Shown here: piece after piece, positions 30,465-41,670 of the stretch
Numbering within the stretch: the stretch's first letter is position 1
Layout: each line of letters starts with the position of its first letter
From: Pyronema omphalodes
Taxonomy: Eukaryota > Ascomycota > Pezizomycetes > Pezizales > Pyronemataceae
DNA: 64,000 nt
Direction of reading: 5' to 3'
NCBI GenBank assembly: GCA_024516155.1
Contig: JAJJXM010000029.1
Location: 649,191 to 713,190 of the forward strand
Translations under genes and position numbers: made by a program
Notes under the pieces: model-generated
What the model was told of the DNA's origin: nothing
The model's database searches: none
The model's input: the letters and a program-made list of their open reading frames with translations, nothing else

Positions 30465-32272
30465 ACCCCACCTCACGAAATGTCGCCAAAACAACGACAG
30501 AACAACGCCCAACGATCGAAACGGTCCCAAAACGCGTACAATGTTCTAGCCGACCTTCCTCATAATGGATCTACTCCTACTTTTGATGGAAGAGATGGAA
30601 AAGTTGATGAAGTTGATGGAAACTTCGCTGGAAAACCCTTCCAGAGCGTGGTCTTGGCACGATCACCAGTTCCTTCGGCTTCAACATCGCAGCAACAGGC
30701 GACAACTGAACACAGCCGGTTTAGTAACTACCGTCGCTTAATGGTATCTGCAATTAATAAGGCAGTCGCAGTTGACGACAACTATGCCACCCTAGATCAA
30801 CTGTTTATAGACAACTACACCGAATTCACTGGAGCCAGCTTCCTGGGGATACAACAGATCCACCAGGACACACAGCGCCGCTTCAATACCCTCGATGACA
30901 CCATACGCAACAACAGCGATGCGATGCGCCTCAGATTCGACGTCATGATGTCGAAATTCAGCATTCTGCTGGACGAAAACGCGAACCTGCGCGCAGCATA
31001 TAACTCTACACAGGCTGAAACAGCGGCTCTCAAGGCTGCTGTGGACGCCCTGACGAGGAAAATCGACGAACAGCAACAAGTCATCTCGGCGCCCCCCTCA
31101 CCGAACCTCACGGCCTCTTCCTCAGCGATGGAAGAGATGACTATGCAACTGTCCGTCGTCCAACATGACATTCAGGATGTCCTGGACGCTGTTCGCAACC
31201 CTCCTGGCAAGAGAAAGCGAAGGGGAAGCGACCAGAACACCGAACCCACCTCACCGACAAACAGAAGACCGGTGAACCACAAACCGAGAGCGGCATCACC
31301 GGTGCGAAGCCTGATGCACTCAAAACATGCGACTACCGCCGCCCAGGACAAGCTTGATGCCCTCAAGCCTATGTCCCCCCTACCTCTCCTCCCGATCACG
31401 TCGACCGAAGCGACACCGGAACCTCACCCTGACAGTCCATCTGCTCAGGACACACCTCTACCCGACGCCCCAAGCACTGCCCCTGCTGAGACCGACGGAT
31501 GGAAGACTGTGGAGGCAAAGGCTAAACAGAGGAAGAAGCCGAAAGCGAAGGAGACGACACCTACGGCAGCGACACCCAGCAAGACCCCTACAACAAAGAA
31601 TGGTGGCCGGGGAAAGAATACCCACCAACCCAGAACGACAACCTCCTCTGCAAAGAAGACTTGGGCAGAAGTCGTCAAGAGCGGAGGCATCAACGTCCAG
31701 ATTGTGCTTGGGAATGGCAATCTTGGACTGACAACACCACCGACAAGAAGGGGAGAGAGGCGAGGGGGAGCAGCGAGAAGGATGAGGAAGAAGGAAGGAG
31801 AAGGGGAGAGAGGGGAGGAGAAGAGGGGCAGGGCGGGCCCGGGTGTCCCAAAGGGCAAAGAGTCAGGAGACACCGGCGGAGGAGGTGAGAGAGGAGAGGA
31901 GAGTGGGGGCACGGGTGGCCCGGCGGATGTTTAACTTTGCTTTGGTTTCGTTTTTGCTTTGTGGAGGAAATAAAGGAGGAAAAATGGTTAAAAATGGGAG
32001 GGGAAGGGAGGAGGAAAGGGAGGAGCCCGGCGAGGCGGCCTCTGTGCAAGCAGGGCACTTGGAACATCAGACGCGCTTGGACAAGAAACCCCCGTAGTAA
32101 CAGTGGGGACAGACCCCACAACCACAACGATCAAGAGGAGGAGACTGGTAGAGGTGGAGACTGGGTTTTTGCTTTTACATTTCTTTCTTCTTCTCTTTTG
32201 TATTTATCTGTCCCTTGTCATAACCTTTGGGTTGCAAACAAGTAATGAGAGAACAAACAACAAACAAACAAA
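30465..32272 (+). mobile_element. M element M5, 5' truncated
   Basis: It starts at accccacctcacgaaATG, 15 bases before the start codon, so the whole 5' UTR is lost but the ORF is kept. It ends in the AAAC-type tail. TSD at 30452-30464 and 32273-32285. Loss of the 5' end with the 3' end kept is the mark of target-primed reverse transcription. Confidence 0.88.
30480..31934 (+). CDS. M-element protein, 484 aa (copy M5)
   Basis: Intact 1455-nt ORF that starts at the ATG; the upstream in-frame codons of other copies are absent here, which supports this ATG as the family start. The cassette reads YRRLMVSAINKAVAV then LDQLFIDNY. Other differences are scattered single residues. Lacking a 5' leader, this copy may not be transcribed from its own promoter. 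Function unknown. Confidence 0.75.
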   Translation: MSPKQRQNNAQRSKRSQNAYNVLADLPHNGSTPTFDGRDGKVDEVDGNFAGKPFQSVVLARSPVPSASTSQQQATTEHSRFSNYRRLMVSAINKAVAVDDNYATLDQLFIDNYTEFTGASFLGIQQIHQDTQRRFNTLDDTIRNNSDAMRLRFDVMMSKFSILLDENANLRAAYNSTQAETAALKAAVDALTRKIDEQQQVISAPPSPNLTASSSAMEEMTMQLSVVQHDIQDVLDAVRNPPGKRKRRGSDQNTEPTSPTNRRPVNHKPRAASPVRSLMHSKHATTAAQDKLDALKPMSPLPLLPITSTEATPEPHPDSPSAQDTPLPDAPSTAPAETDGWKTVEAKAKQRKKPKAKETTPTAATPSKTPTTKNGGRGKNTHQPRTTTSSAKKTWAEVVKSGGINVQIVLGNGNLGLTTPPTRRGERRGGAARRMRKKEGEGERGEEKRGRAGPGVPKGKESGDTGGGGERGEESGGTGGPADV

Positions 32273-32512
32273 CCCCAGGAAGCTGGCTCCAGTGAGTTCA
32301 GCATAGTTGCCTCTAAACAGTTGATCGAGCGTGACATAGTTGTTATTAACTGCGACTGCCTGATTAATCGCCGATACACACCAGCGACGGTAGTTACTGA
32401 ACCGGCTGTGTTCAGTTGTCGCATGTTGCTGGTTTGTTGAAGCCGAAGGAACTGGTGATCTTGCCAAGACTACGCTCTGGAAGGGCTTTCCAGCGAAGTT
32501 TCCATCAACTTC
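32273..32512 (-). pseudogene. M-element ORF fragment (M9)
   Basis: This encodes the segment from FAGKPFQSVVLARSPVPSAS through the cassette to LTGASFLG, on the minus strand. The cassette reads YRRWCVSAINQAVAV then LDQLFRGNY, a further variant. The rest of the ORF is at 30380-30464 or lost. Confidence 0.75.
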
Positions 32513-32704
32513 ATCTTACATTCCACCGCCGGAACTCAAGCACTGTCTGCTATGATCTCAGAGACCAAGATCGCCACTGCGGAGTGGGCTCATGCAAGGT
32601 TAAGTAAACTCCCCACTCAGGAGGACACATCTGCTACGCTGACAACAGACTGGGGGACGCTGCTGGACCTGACGGACGAGCACGCGGTTACCGATAATAA
32701 TTAA
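32513..32704 (+). pseudogene. LINE-C ORF2 C-terminus (C1)
   Basis: 64 codons including the stop, ending TAA at 32702-32704. It encodes STAGTQALSAMISETKIATAEWAHARLS and a tail with DWGTLLDLTDEHA, closely matching C2 at 48553-48800 (minus). It corresponds to the C-terminal end of LINE-A and LINE-B ORF2, after the Cys/His motif. The rest was lost by 5' truncation. Confidence 0.8.
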
Positions 32705-33130
32705 AAAAGAAAAAAAAAAATTGAATGATGAAAGAAAGTAGGATGAGGACAGAGGGAGGGAAAAGCGGGGAGGCGAGGACAGAGAGAGAGATGAGGGAGA
32801 GGTTTGTTCGTGTGTTTGTTGGTTTATTCATGACTTGTTTGAAACCCGAAGGTTATGACAAGAGACAGATAAATACAAAGAAAGAAAGAAAAGGAAACGC
32901 AAAAGTAGAAACCCCTGTCTCCACCTCTGCCCTATTCCTCCTCCCTGCGCTGCATTGTTGTGGGGTCTGTCCCCACTTACACTGATGGGGGTTTGTTGTC
33001 CGAAGGCGTCAAAAATAGTTCCGGGCGACGTGTCTGCGCAGAGGCCGCCTCGCCAGGCTCCTCCCTTTCCACCTCCCTTCCCCTCCCATTTTTGACCATT
33101 TTCCCGCCTCATCTCCTCCACAAAGCAAAA

Positions 33131-35118
33131 ACCGCACACCACACGGCAACGGCGACCCCCCCCCCTGCATTCTCAACAACGAGCACCGAAACCCCCGGTT
33201 TTCTCATCGGATTCGGATTCGCAGCACTCTGTTACGTTATTCTCTGAGTTTTCAGGGAATTCTACGTTGTTTTTGTTGACTTTTGTCGCAAAATCAGAGT
33301 TTTCACGAGTTTTGGCTTACCCCACCTCACGAAATGTCGCCAAAACAACGACAGAACAACGCCCAACGATCGAAACGGTCCGAGAACGCGTACAATGTTC
33401 TAGCCGACCTTCCTCATGATGGATCTAATCCTACATTTGATGAAAGAGATGGAAAAGTTGATGAAGTTGTTGGAAACATCGCTGGAAAGCACTTCCAGAG
33501 CATGGTCTTGGCAGGATCACCAGTTCCTTCGGCTTCAACACACCAGCAGCAAGCGACACCTGAGCACAACCAATTCAGAGAATTTCGCCGCGATCTGGTT
33601 ATTGCTATGCGAGACGCTATCGAAAAAGACGACAACGATAGCAGCTTGAGCGCCCTGTTCTGTGAACATGAACCGCTCTTCACAGGAGCAAGCTTCCTGG
33701 GGATACAACAGATCCACCGGGACACACAGCGACGCTTCAATACCCTCGATGACACCATACGCAACAACAGCGATGAGATGCGCCACAGATTCAACGTCAT
33801 GATGACGAAATTCAACATTCTGACCGGCGAAAACACGAAGCTGCGCGCAGCATACGACTCTACACAGGCAGAAACAGCAGCTCTCAAGGCTGCTGTGGAC
33901 GCCCTGACGAAGAAAATCGACGAACAGCAACAAGTCATTTCGGCGCCCCCCTCACCGAACCTCACGGCCTCTTCCTCAGCGATGGAAGAGATGACTATGC
34001 AGCTGTCCGTCGTCCAACATGACATTCAGGATGTCCTAGACGCTGTTCGCAACCCTCCTGGCAAGGGAAAGCGAAGGGGAAGCGACCAGAACACCGAACC
34101 CACCTCACCGACAAACAGAAGACCAGTGAACCACAAACCGAGAGCGGCATCACCGGTGCGAAGCCTGATGCACTCGAAACATGCGACTACCGCCGCCCAG
34201 GACAAGCTTGATGCCCTCAAGCCTATGTCCCCCCTACCTCTCCTCGCGATCACGTCGACCGAAGCGACACTGGAACCTCACCCTGACAGTCCATCTGCTC
34301 AGGACACACCTCTACCCGACGCCCCAAGCACTGCCCCTGCTGAGACCGACGGATGGAAGACTGTGGAGGCAAAGGCTACACAGAGGAAGAAGCAGAAAGC
34401 GAAGGAGACGACACCTACGGCAGCGACACCCAGCAAGACCCCTACAACAAAGAATGGTGGCCGGGGAAAGAATACCCACCAACCCAGAACGACAACCTCC
34501 TCTGCAAAGAAGACTTGGGCAGAAGTCGTCAAGAGCGGAGGCATCAACGTCCAGATTGTGCTTGGGAATGGCAATCTTGGACTGACAACACCACCGACAA
34601 GAAGGGGAGAGAGGCGAGGGGGAGCAGTGAGAAGGCTGAGGAAGAAGGAAGGAGAAGGGGAGAGAGGGGAGGAGAAGAGGGGCAGGGCGGGCCCGGGTGT
34701 CTCAAAGGGCAAAGGGTCAGGAGACACCGGCGGAGGAGGTGAGAGAGGGGAGGAGAGTGGGGGCACGGGTGGCCCGGCGGCTGTTTAACTTTGCTTTGGT
34801 TTCGTTTTTGCTTTGTGGAGGAAATAAAGGAGGAAAAATGGTTAAAAATGGGAGGGGAAGCGAGGAGGAAAGGGAGGAGCCCGGCGAGGCGGCCTCTGTG
34901 CAAGCAGGGCACTGGAACAGCAGACGCGCTTGGACAAGAAACCCCCGTAGTAACAGTGGGGACAGACCCCACAACCACAACGATCAAGAGGAGGAGACTG
35001 GTAGAGGTGGAGACTGGGTTTTTGCTTTTACATTTCTTTCTTCTTCTCTTTTGTATTTATCTGTCCCTTGTCATAACCTTCGGGTTGCAAACAAGTAATG
35101 AGAGAACAAACAAACAAA
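33131..35118 (+). mobile_element. M element M6
   Basis: A full-length M element inserted in the 3' UTR of M8. TSD cctccacaaagcaaaa at 33115-33130 and 35119-35134. About seven extra bases precede the normal 5' start at 33138. Confidence 0.88.
33334..34788 (+). CDS. M-element protein, 484 aa, second cassette type (copy M6)
   Basis: Intact 1455-nt ORF. The cassette is of a different type from M1 to M5: FRRDLVIAMRDAIEKDDNDS then LSALFCEHEPLF, replacing the VSAIN...LDQLF version at the same length. Residues before it (PSASTHQQQAT) and after it (TGASFLGIQQIH) match the other copies. The only other copy with this type is M8. The coiled coil, basic patch and C-terminus are unchanged. Function unknown. 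Confidence 0.75.
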   Translation: MSPKQRQNNAQRSKRSENAYNVLADLPHDGSNPTFDERDGKVDEVVGNIAGKHFQSMVLAGSPVPSASTHQQQATPEHNQFREFRRDLVIAMRDAIEKDDNDSSLSALFCEHEPLFTGASFLGIQQIHRDTQRRFNTLDDTIRNNSDEMRHRFNVMMTKFNILTGENTKLRAAYDSTQAETAALKAAVDALTKKIDEQQQVISAPPSPNLTASSSAMEEMTMQLSVVQHDIQDVLDAVRNPPGKGKRRGSDQNTEPTSPTNRRPVNHKPRAASPVRSLMHSKHATTAAQDKLDALKPMSPLPLLAITSTEATLEPHPDSPSAQDTPLPDAPSTAPAETDGWKTVEAKATQRKKQKAKETTPTAATPSKTPTTKNGGRGKNTHQPRTTTSSAKKTWAEVVKSGGINVQIVLGNGNLGLTTPPTRRGERRGGAVRRLRKKEGEGERGEEKRGRAGPGVSKGKGSGDTGGGGERGEESGGTGGPAAV

Positions 35119-36071
35119 CCTCCACAAAGCAAAACTAAACAAAACCAAAGCAAAGTTAAACATCCGCCGGGCCACCCATGCCCCAACTCTCCTCCCCTCC
35201 CTGACCTCCTCCGCTGGTGTCTCCTGACTCTTTGCCCTTTGAGACACCCGGGCCCACCCAGCGCCTCTTCTCCTCCCCTCTCTCCCCTTCTCCTTCCTTC
35301 TTCCTCAGCCTTCGCGCTGCCCCGCCTCGCATCTCCACCCTTCTTGTCGGTGGTGTTGTAAGTCCAAGATTGCCATTCCCCAGCACAATCTGGACATCGA
35401 TGCCTCCGCTCTTGACGACTTCTGCCCAAGTATTCATTGCGGAGGGGGTTGTCTGTCAGGGTTGGTGGGTATTCTTTCCCCTTCCACCATTCCTTGTTGT
35501 AGGGGTCTTGCTGGTTTGTTTGTTTGTTCTCTCATTACTTGTTTGCAACCCGAAGGTTATGACAAGGGACAGATAAATACAAAAGAGAAGAAGAAAGAAA
35601 TGTAAAAGCAAAAACCCAGTCTCCACCTCTACCAGTACACCACACAGCAACCGCTGACCCCCCCCTGCATTTGCGACAACAACAACAATTTCCCCGATTT
35701 TCGAATCGGTAATCGATTTCTTACCTCGGAATTACCCCGAATCTCGATTTTCGGAACCCAGCTACCGTTTACCGTTGAGATTCAGCGGAAAAACGCGATT
35801 CTGGGACCTCTGGGCCGGATTCCGGGCACTTTCATCAACGCCGCTCCACCACCCGCCCCTCAATCATCAAACCGACCTTATTTTCGGTTTCGGCATACCG
35901 AAATCCCCCCCCCCCCCCAAATCCCCCCCCCCACCAGCAGCACTGGCTGTGGTGATCCCCCAAATTTCCCCCCCTCCGGACCCCTTTCCTCGCGAGAAAT
36001 TTTCGTGCTCGCTTAGCAAGAGCCTCCTCACGTGACTCTTCGCCATCGCTTACCTCACCACCGGTTAAGCG

Positions 36072-37757
36072 ATGGACGCTAACGCACCCATCCCCGCCAC
36101 GCCCTCGCGTATGCAGGTACCCGAGAATATTTTTAGCCCCGACGAGCTTTCCCGAATCAACGCCCCGCACGCTGGCTCCTCCGCCATCGCGACCTCTAAG
36201 AAATCAACGAACGTCTCCGGAAGAGTCACCAAACGCCCCACCAAAAAATCCGACTCTAGACTTGGCCTCGACCTCCTCCGCAAAACTGCCACTCGACCGG
36301 AAACAAACACCCCCGTGAACCTCGATGGGACCCCCGCCGAAACAACGCCGACCGCCATGGACACTGACAGCTGCCCCGACACCGACTCCGAATCCGACTC
36401 TGACCTGAACCTCAACGACAGCCAGCACGCAATAACTACTTCCGACGTCAACCTCGCGACCTTATCCGAACTGATCAAGACGACCATCATGGATCTCCTC
36501 CGCCCGATGAACCAACGCCTCGAAACAGTTACCAAACGCATCGACAAACTACACCGAACCAACACCCAGCCCCGAACCGACCACCTCGCCGACAACCCCC
36601 CGACCGCCCCCGACACCGCACCCGCCACCACGCCCACCGCCAACGACATACACCATTGGATGGCGAGATGCCACATGCTCGAAGGAATCTTGCGCAGCAA
36701 CAACATCGCCATCCCCCTCGACGCACCCCGGACTACAACCCGCCCCTCCAACGCACCCTCGGCGCCGTGGGCGGACCCCTCCAAGACCAGAACTCTCCTC
36801 AAAGCCAACCCCCCCACCAACCCCACACCCGCCACTAAACCGCACCCCCGACGCCAACGCACCCGCCCCCAGGAAATCGTTCTGCCCTGCCCACACCCTG
36901 CGGAAATCGACGTCAATACCCAAGCCCAACTGGGAAGGGCGATCAACGCTGCACACACCCAGACACAGGCGCCGCCTCACATGGCTGTCGCCACGATCAG
37001 ACAAGCCACATCAGGAAACCTCATCGTGACCATGACAGACGGCACCACTGAATCCGAGCTGACCGAGAACCTAGGGACCATACACACGGCGACGCGACAG
37101 GTCAACACCTCCATCGCCGCACCCCGCCTGAACGAGCGATGGTATAAGCTCGCAGTTCATGGAATCCCCACCAGCCAATACCCCGACTCCCCCGACGGAA
37201 TGCGCTTCCTCCAGGAGGAGATCGAACGCAGCAACGGATCTGTCACCCTGGCGCAACCCCCCCGATATATGACGACCGCGGAGAAACGTGTGGGCAAGGA
37301 AGCGTCCAGTGTGGTTATTGCGGTACGTACCGCCGAAGAGCTCGCACTCCTGAAGCGCAAACGAGTCATGGTACTCTTCGAGCCCCGAAGAGTCACCGAG
37401 TACCACTCTGCCCGACGGACCGACCAGTGTCGGCGCTGCTTGCTCTTTGGCCACCACTACACCAACTGCACTGGACCGCAAGGCCCCACCTGCGGCATCT
37501 GCGGCCAGAACCACCCCACGGACGACCACGCCTGCAACGACTGCCCCCAAAGCAAAGGTAAGAGTTGTGAGCACACTAGATACCATTGCAAAAACTGCGC
37601 GGACGCCAACATCCCCGACCTCGACCACCCAGGCTTCAGCAAGCAATGCCCCGTACGCATCCGCATATTCAAAGAAGCCTGGACAGCGTCACAAAACCCC
37701 GCCGCCGCCCCACCCAACCCAGCCGACAGAGACACTGAGATGAACGCCCATGTCTAG
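36072..37757 (+). CDS. LINE-A ORF1, Gag-like protein (A3)
   Basis: 561 aa, intact. The start ATG lies in the hairpin at 36043-36075. The N-terminus MDANAPIPATPSRMQVPENI is shared with A1 and A2. Its middle segment SELIKTTIMDLLRPMNQRL to about residue 250 matches A2 and differs fully from A1 and A4. The Gag-like domain (PHPAEIDVN, RWYKLAVHGIPTSQYP) and the Cys/His clusters CRRCLLFGHHYTNC, CGICGQNHPTDDHAC and CEHTRYHCKNC follow. It ends in the 8-nt overlap with ORF2. Confidence 0.86.
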   Translation: MDANAPIPATPSRMQVPENIFSPDELSRINAPHAGSSAIATSKKSTNVSGRVTKRPTKKSDSRLGLDLLRKTATRPETNTPVNLDGTPAETTPTAMDTDSCPDTDSESDSDLNLNDSQHAITTSDVNLATLSELIKTTIMDLLRPMNQRLETVTKRIDKLHRTNTQPRTDHLADNPPTAPDTAPATTPTANDIHHWMARCHMLEGILRSNNIAIPLDAPRTTTRPSNAPSAPWADPSKTRTLLKANPPTNPTPATKPHPRRQRTRPQEIVLPCPHPAEIDVNTQAQLGRAINAAHTQTQAPPHMAVATIRQATSGNLIVTMTDGTTESELTENLGTIHTATRQVNTSIAAPRLNERWYKLAVHGIPTSQYPDSPDGMRFLQEEIERSNGSVTLAQPPRYMTTAEKRVGKEASSVVIAVRTAEELALLKRKRVMVLFEPRRVTEYHSARRTDQCRRCLLFGHHYTNCTGPQGPTCGICGQNHPTDDHACNDCPQSKGKSCEHTRYHCKNCADANIPDLDHPGFSKQCPVRIRIFKEAWTASQNPAAAPPNPADRDTEMNAHV

Positions 37758-40700
37758 CTACAACAGACTGGCAGCAACCATACGGATCGTCTCCCACAAC
37801 GTGAACCGACAACGAACAGCACTCGATGCGCTGCTGAATAGCGCACACAACACAGCCGACATAATCCTAATACAAGAAATTCACATTACCGACATAACAT
37901 ACGCCACCACACACCCATCGTTCACTCTGGTCTTGCCACCGCGTGGGGATAGAACCACCAACAGAACAGCCGCCTATGTGACCAGGACAAACCCATACCT
38001 CAGGGTTTCTCAGCGCACCGATATATGCGCGGATCCTGACCTCCAGGTCCTTGAGGTAGGCACCGACTTAATTCCTTCTTTCTTTCTTCTTAATATGTAC
38101 AACGAAAAACACCCCGAAAGCAATATTTATACCATCCCGAGAGCCCTCACCCCCCTCCCCCTCCCCCGCAGGTGCATCATCACAGGTGACCTCAACGCTC
38201 ACCATGCCGTGTGGAACTCCTCCACACGTTCCCCCACCCGCGCCACCGAAATAGTTGACCTCATCGAACAACGAGACTGGACCCTCGTGTCCGCCCCTGA
38301 CATTCCCACCTACTACTACAACCAAGGCCGCAGTTCTTCCGTCCTCGACCTGACCCTAGCATCGCCCCACATGGCAGAGGAAACAATGAACTGGGCAATT
38401 GACGACGACAACGCTACGGGATCCGACCATGAAGTCATAAGATTCGAAGTGCACACAACCCACCCAGACGCTGAAACAACCCCCCCAACAAACCGACTGA
38501 ACTGGAAAAAGACGGATTGGGAGCTCTTCGCCGAAACCCTCCGTGCCTCGTGCTTAGCCCTCACACCATCATGGACACAATACCGCAACCACCCCACCAC
38601 AGACAACCTCGATGCGTGGGCGGAGTCAATACGTGATGCCATCCTTAATGCCGCGACTACGTCCACCCCCGTACTACAAGTGACCCCACAATCGAAAAGA
38701 TGGTGGACCGCAGAAGTCACCGAGGCAAGGAAAAAGATGACCAAAGCAAGACGTAAGTGGAAACGCAAACGTGACGATAGATCCCACCTAAACTACAAAC
38801 AACACCGAAACGTATACCACAGGACCATTCGAACGGCGAAAGATGCAAAGTGGAAGGAATATCTTTCCCAAGCCGAAGGACCCGATGTGTGGCAGGCGTT
38901 TAGGTACACCAACCCTCGGCGTGCTCAGCTAACACCAAACCTCCGCGCAATGATAAACGGCCAAGAAACAATCTGCAGCTCCTTCGACGCAAAGGTAGAG
39001 GCCTTCCAAAAGTTGTTTCCCCCGCCGCCGCCACCACCGCCTCCGTCCGTCCTCCCCCCGCGCCGCGAGTTGCAGTGGACAACCTTTACACCGACAGAGG
39101 TAGAAACAGCGATATTCTCCTCCTCGCCGAAGAAGGCGCCCGGACCCGATGGGCTCACATTCGCCTGCCTACGCCAAGCATACCTTGCCATCCCCGAACA
39201 CATGAACAACCTCTACGCCACATTAGGGACGGTAGGCTACCATCCGCGATGCTGGCGCCAGGCCACCACAGTCATTATCGCCAAACCTAACAAGCCGGAT
39301 TACAGCAATCCAAAGGCATACCGTCCGATTGCGCTCCTAAACTGCCTTGGGAAGACCCTCGAAAAACTAATGGCCACTCGCCTAGGCACGATGGCAGACT
39401 CTCACGACTTACTACATAGGGACCAAATAGGTGGACGCCCGCAGAGATCAGCAATTGACGCGGCGATGGCGCTGGTGCACGACGTCGAGATTGGGAAATC
39501 TCACGGAATGCTAACCTCTGCCCTCTTCCTCGATGTTCGTGGAGCGTTCGACAACGTCTCTCCTGACCGCCTCCAACAAACATTACGCCAGCTTGGGTGT
39601 CCGCGACCAGTAGTATCGTGTCGCCAGTCTTTCCTCGCAGATCGCACGATCGCTCTAGCGTTCGATGGGCGAACTGACACGCAACGCCCAGTGCAAACAG
39701 GCATCCCACAAGGTTCCCCTGCATCCCCCATACTTTTCTTATTATACCTCCGCCCATTATTCGACGAACTAGCGCAGGTACACCCGTACGCCTGGACACC
39801 TAGCTACATTGACGACGTAGCGATCGTCGTCCAGGGACGCACCAGAAAAGCGAACGCCCGCGCACTTGAGAACATTACGACAACAGCCTTTCGGTGGGCC
39901 GACGCAAACGCCGTTGCATTTGACGATGCCAAGTCAGAGCTCCTGCATTTCCACTGGGCACGCACCGACAGCATCACTGAGGAGGAAAAAGTTAAGTTAC
40001 CAAACGGTACAGTTATCACACCGGGAACACAAGGAGGAGAGAAGGATGGTGTGAGGTGGATAGGCCTGTATTTAGATAGGAAACTTAACTTTAGAAAACA
40101 TGTAGCTAGACGAGTAACCGCCGCGCAAAGAACTCTGAACGCACTGTGTAGGTTAGCACGGTACGAAACAGGTCTGTCCCCCGCTGCTACAAGACTAATC
40201 TAGCAGGCGTGTGTCCAGTCGAGAGCAGACTACGGCGCAGAGATATGGTGGAACCAACAAAAAGACCTTGCCCGCACCCTCCAGAATCAACAGAACACCG
40301 CCCTCCGCAGGATTCTCAACGCTTTCACCTCTACTCCGATCCTGGCCCTCCACAATGAATCCGCACTCCCCCCCGTCACAATACGTCTTGACAACCGCCA
40401 GCGGAAATACGCCCTGCGCACCCTCACTTTACCCGCTTCGCACCCTATCATCACACGCTGCCCCGTCTCGTTCCCCGCCCCGAGTATCGAGGATGCCTCC
40501 ATCAACCCGGACACCGAGTACGACCACCCGTGGCACGTCCCAGGACAAGCCCCGTCCCGCCTCCTGCACGTCATCAGCACCCTCTCCCCGTGGGTCCAAC
40601 CAAACGCCGAAATCGAGGACACCTCCCAAAACATCCCCGACGACGACCTCGCCCCTACATTAACGATCGACATCTCCTCCTCCCCGAAGGCTGAAGCTGC

Positions 40701-41670
40701 CGACGACCACCTCCTCCTCCTCCACGCCCTTCGCCAACGATCGGATACTATCCTACTGTACACGGACGGCTCTCAACTTGACGGCATAACAGGCGCAGGA
40801 TACACCATCCCCCACGGGCTGCCACGTCCTGTCGACTCCATAGTGCCCATGGGCGACAGAACAGAAGTCTTCGACGCGGAAGTTATGGCCATCCACGAAG
40901 GACTCCGGACATGCCTGACACATATTCGACGCAACGACCTATACGACAAACACATCCACGTTTTTACCGACAACCAAGCCGCGATACGTCGAGCCTCTCA
41001 CCTCCGTTGAGGCCCCGGCCAGGAGCTCGCCTGGGCCATCCACAACACCGCTCACGACCTTCACGATTACGGTACCTCAATTACCATCCACTGGGTCCCA
41101 GGACACACTAGCGTCCCCGGAAACGAAGCCGCCGACGAACTGGCCCGACAGGCGACAACAGTACCGCCACGCCGACAAATACCGATATCCCTCACTTGGC
41201 TGCGCCGCCGCACTCGAGAGAGGTACACCGAAGACTGGGCTACCTGGTTCACCTCTTCCCCCCGACCGCGCACGTACGCCGCCACACACCGCCGCAAAAT
41301 GGACACTGCGTACACCGAAAACCCCCGCTGGATATCAACTGCAATCCTGGGTCTTCGCACCGGCCACGGGTACTTCCTCAACTGCCTGGCCCACCCTCCA
41401 TCCGACGCATACCCCTCCCGCAGCTGCAGCTGCCCAATCCATCCACCGCAGACGCCTCGACACCTCCTCCTGAGCTGCCCCGACTTCCAGGCCGCTCGCT
41501 CCACACTCAGGAAGGACCTCAAACTCAGACAACACTCCCGGATCAACCTAAACACCATTCTGGACACCCCCTCCGGCACCAAGGCTCTTTCCACCTTTAT
41601 CTCTGCAACCAAGGTTGCTACCTCGACCTTGGCACACTCCCGGCTAGAGAAGCCTCGCAGAAGGGGATAG
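37750..41670 (+). pseudogene. LINE-A ORF2 (A3), two nonsense codons
   Basis: It keeps the full 3921-nt length with no frameshift. TAG at 40201-40203 (Tyr in A1) lies just after RT, and TGA at 41008-41010 (Arg CGA in A1) lies within RNase H. Endonuclease motifs (ILIQEIH, ITGDLNAHH, GSDHEVI), RT (SYIDDVAIVV), RNase H (LYTDGS, WVPGHTS) and the complete C-terminal CSCPIHPP...HLLLSC motif are readable. As it stands the product would end after RT. Confidence 0.88.

Larger units (their letters stand above)
30380..32512 (-). mobile_element. M element fragment M9, split by M5
   Basis: Two pieces (30380-30464 and 32273-32512) of one M element on the minus strand are separated by M5, with a 13-bp TSD ccccaggaagctg. 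They cover only the ORF region from the cassette to the early coiled coil. The 3' part is missing at the C3 side, and the 5' part is missing where LINE C1 begins. Confidence 0.75.

Noticed and set aside
31937..32245. About 100-codon ORF in the M and LINE 3' UTR (starting near MLWFCFCFVEE)
   Set aside because: It covers the conserved 3' RNA hairpins, changes frame between copies and families, and has no domain. Conservation there is better explained by RNA structure.
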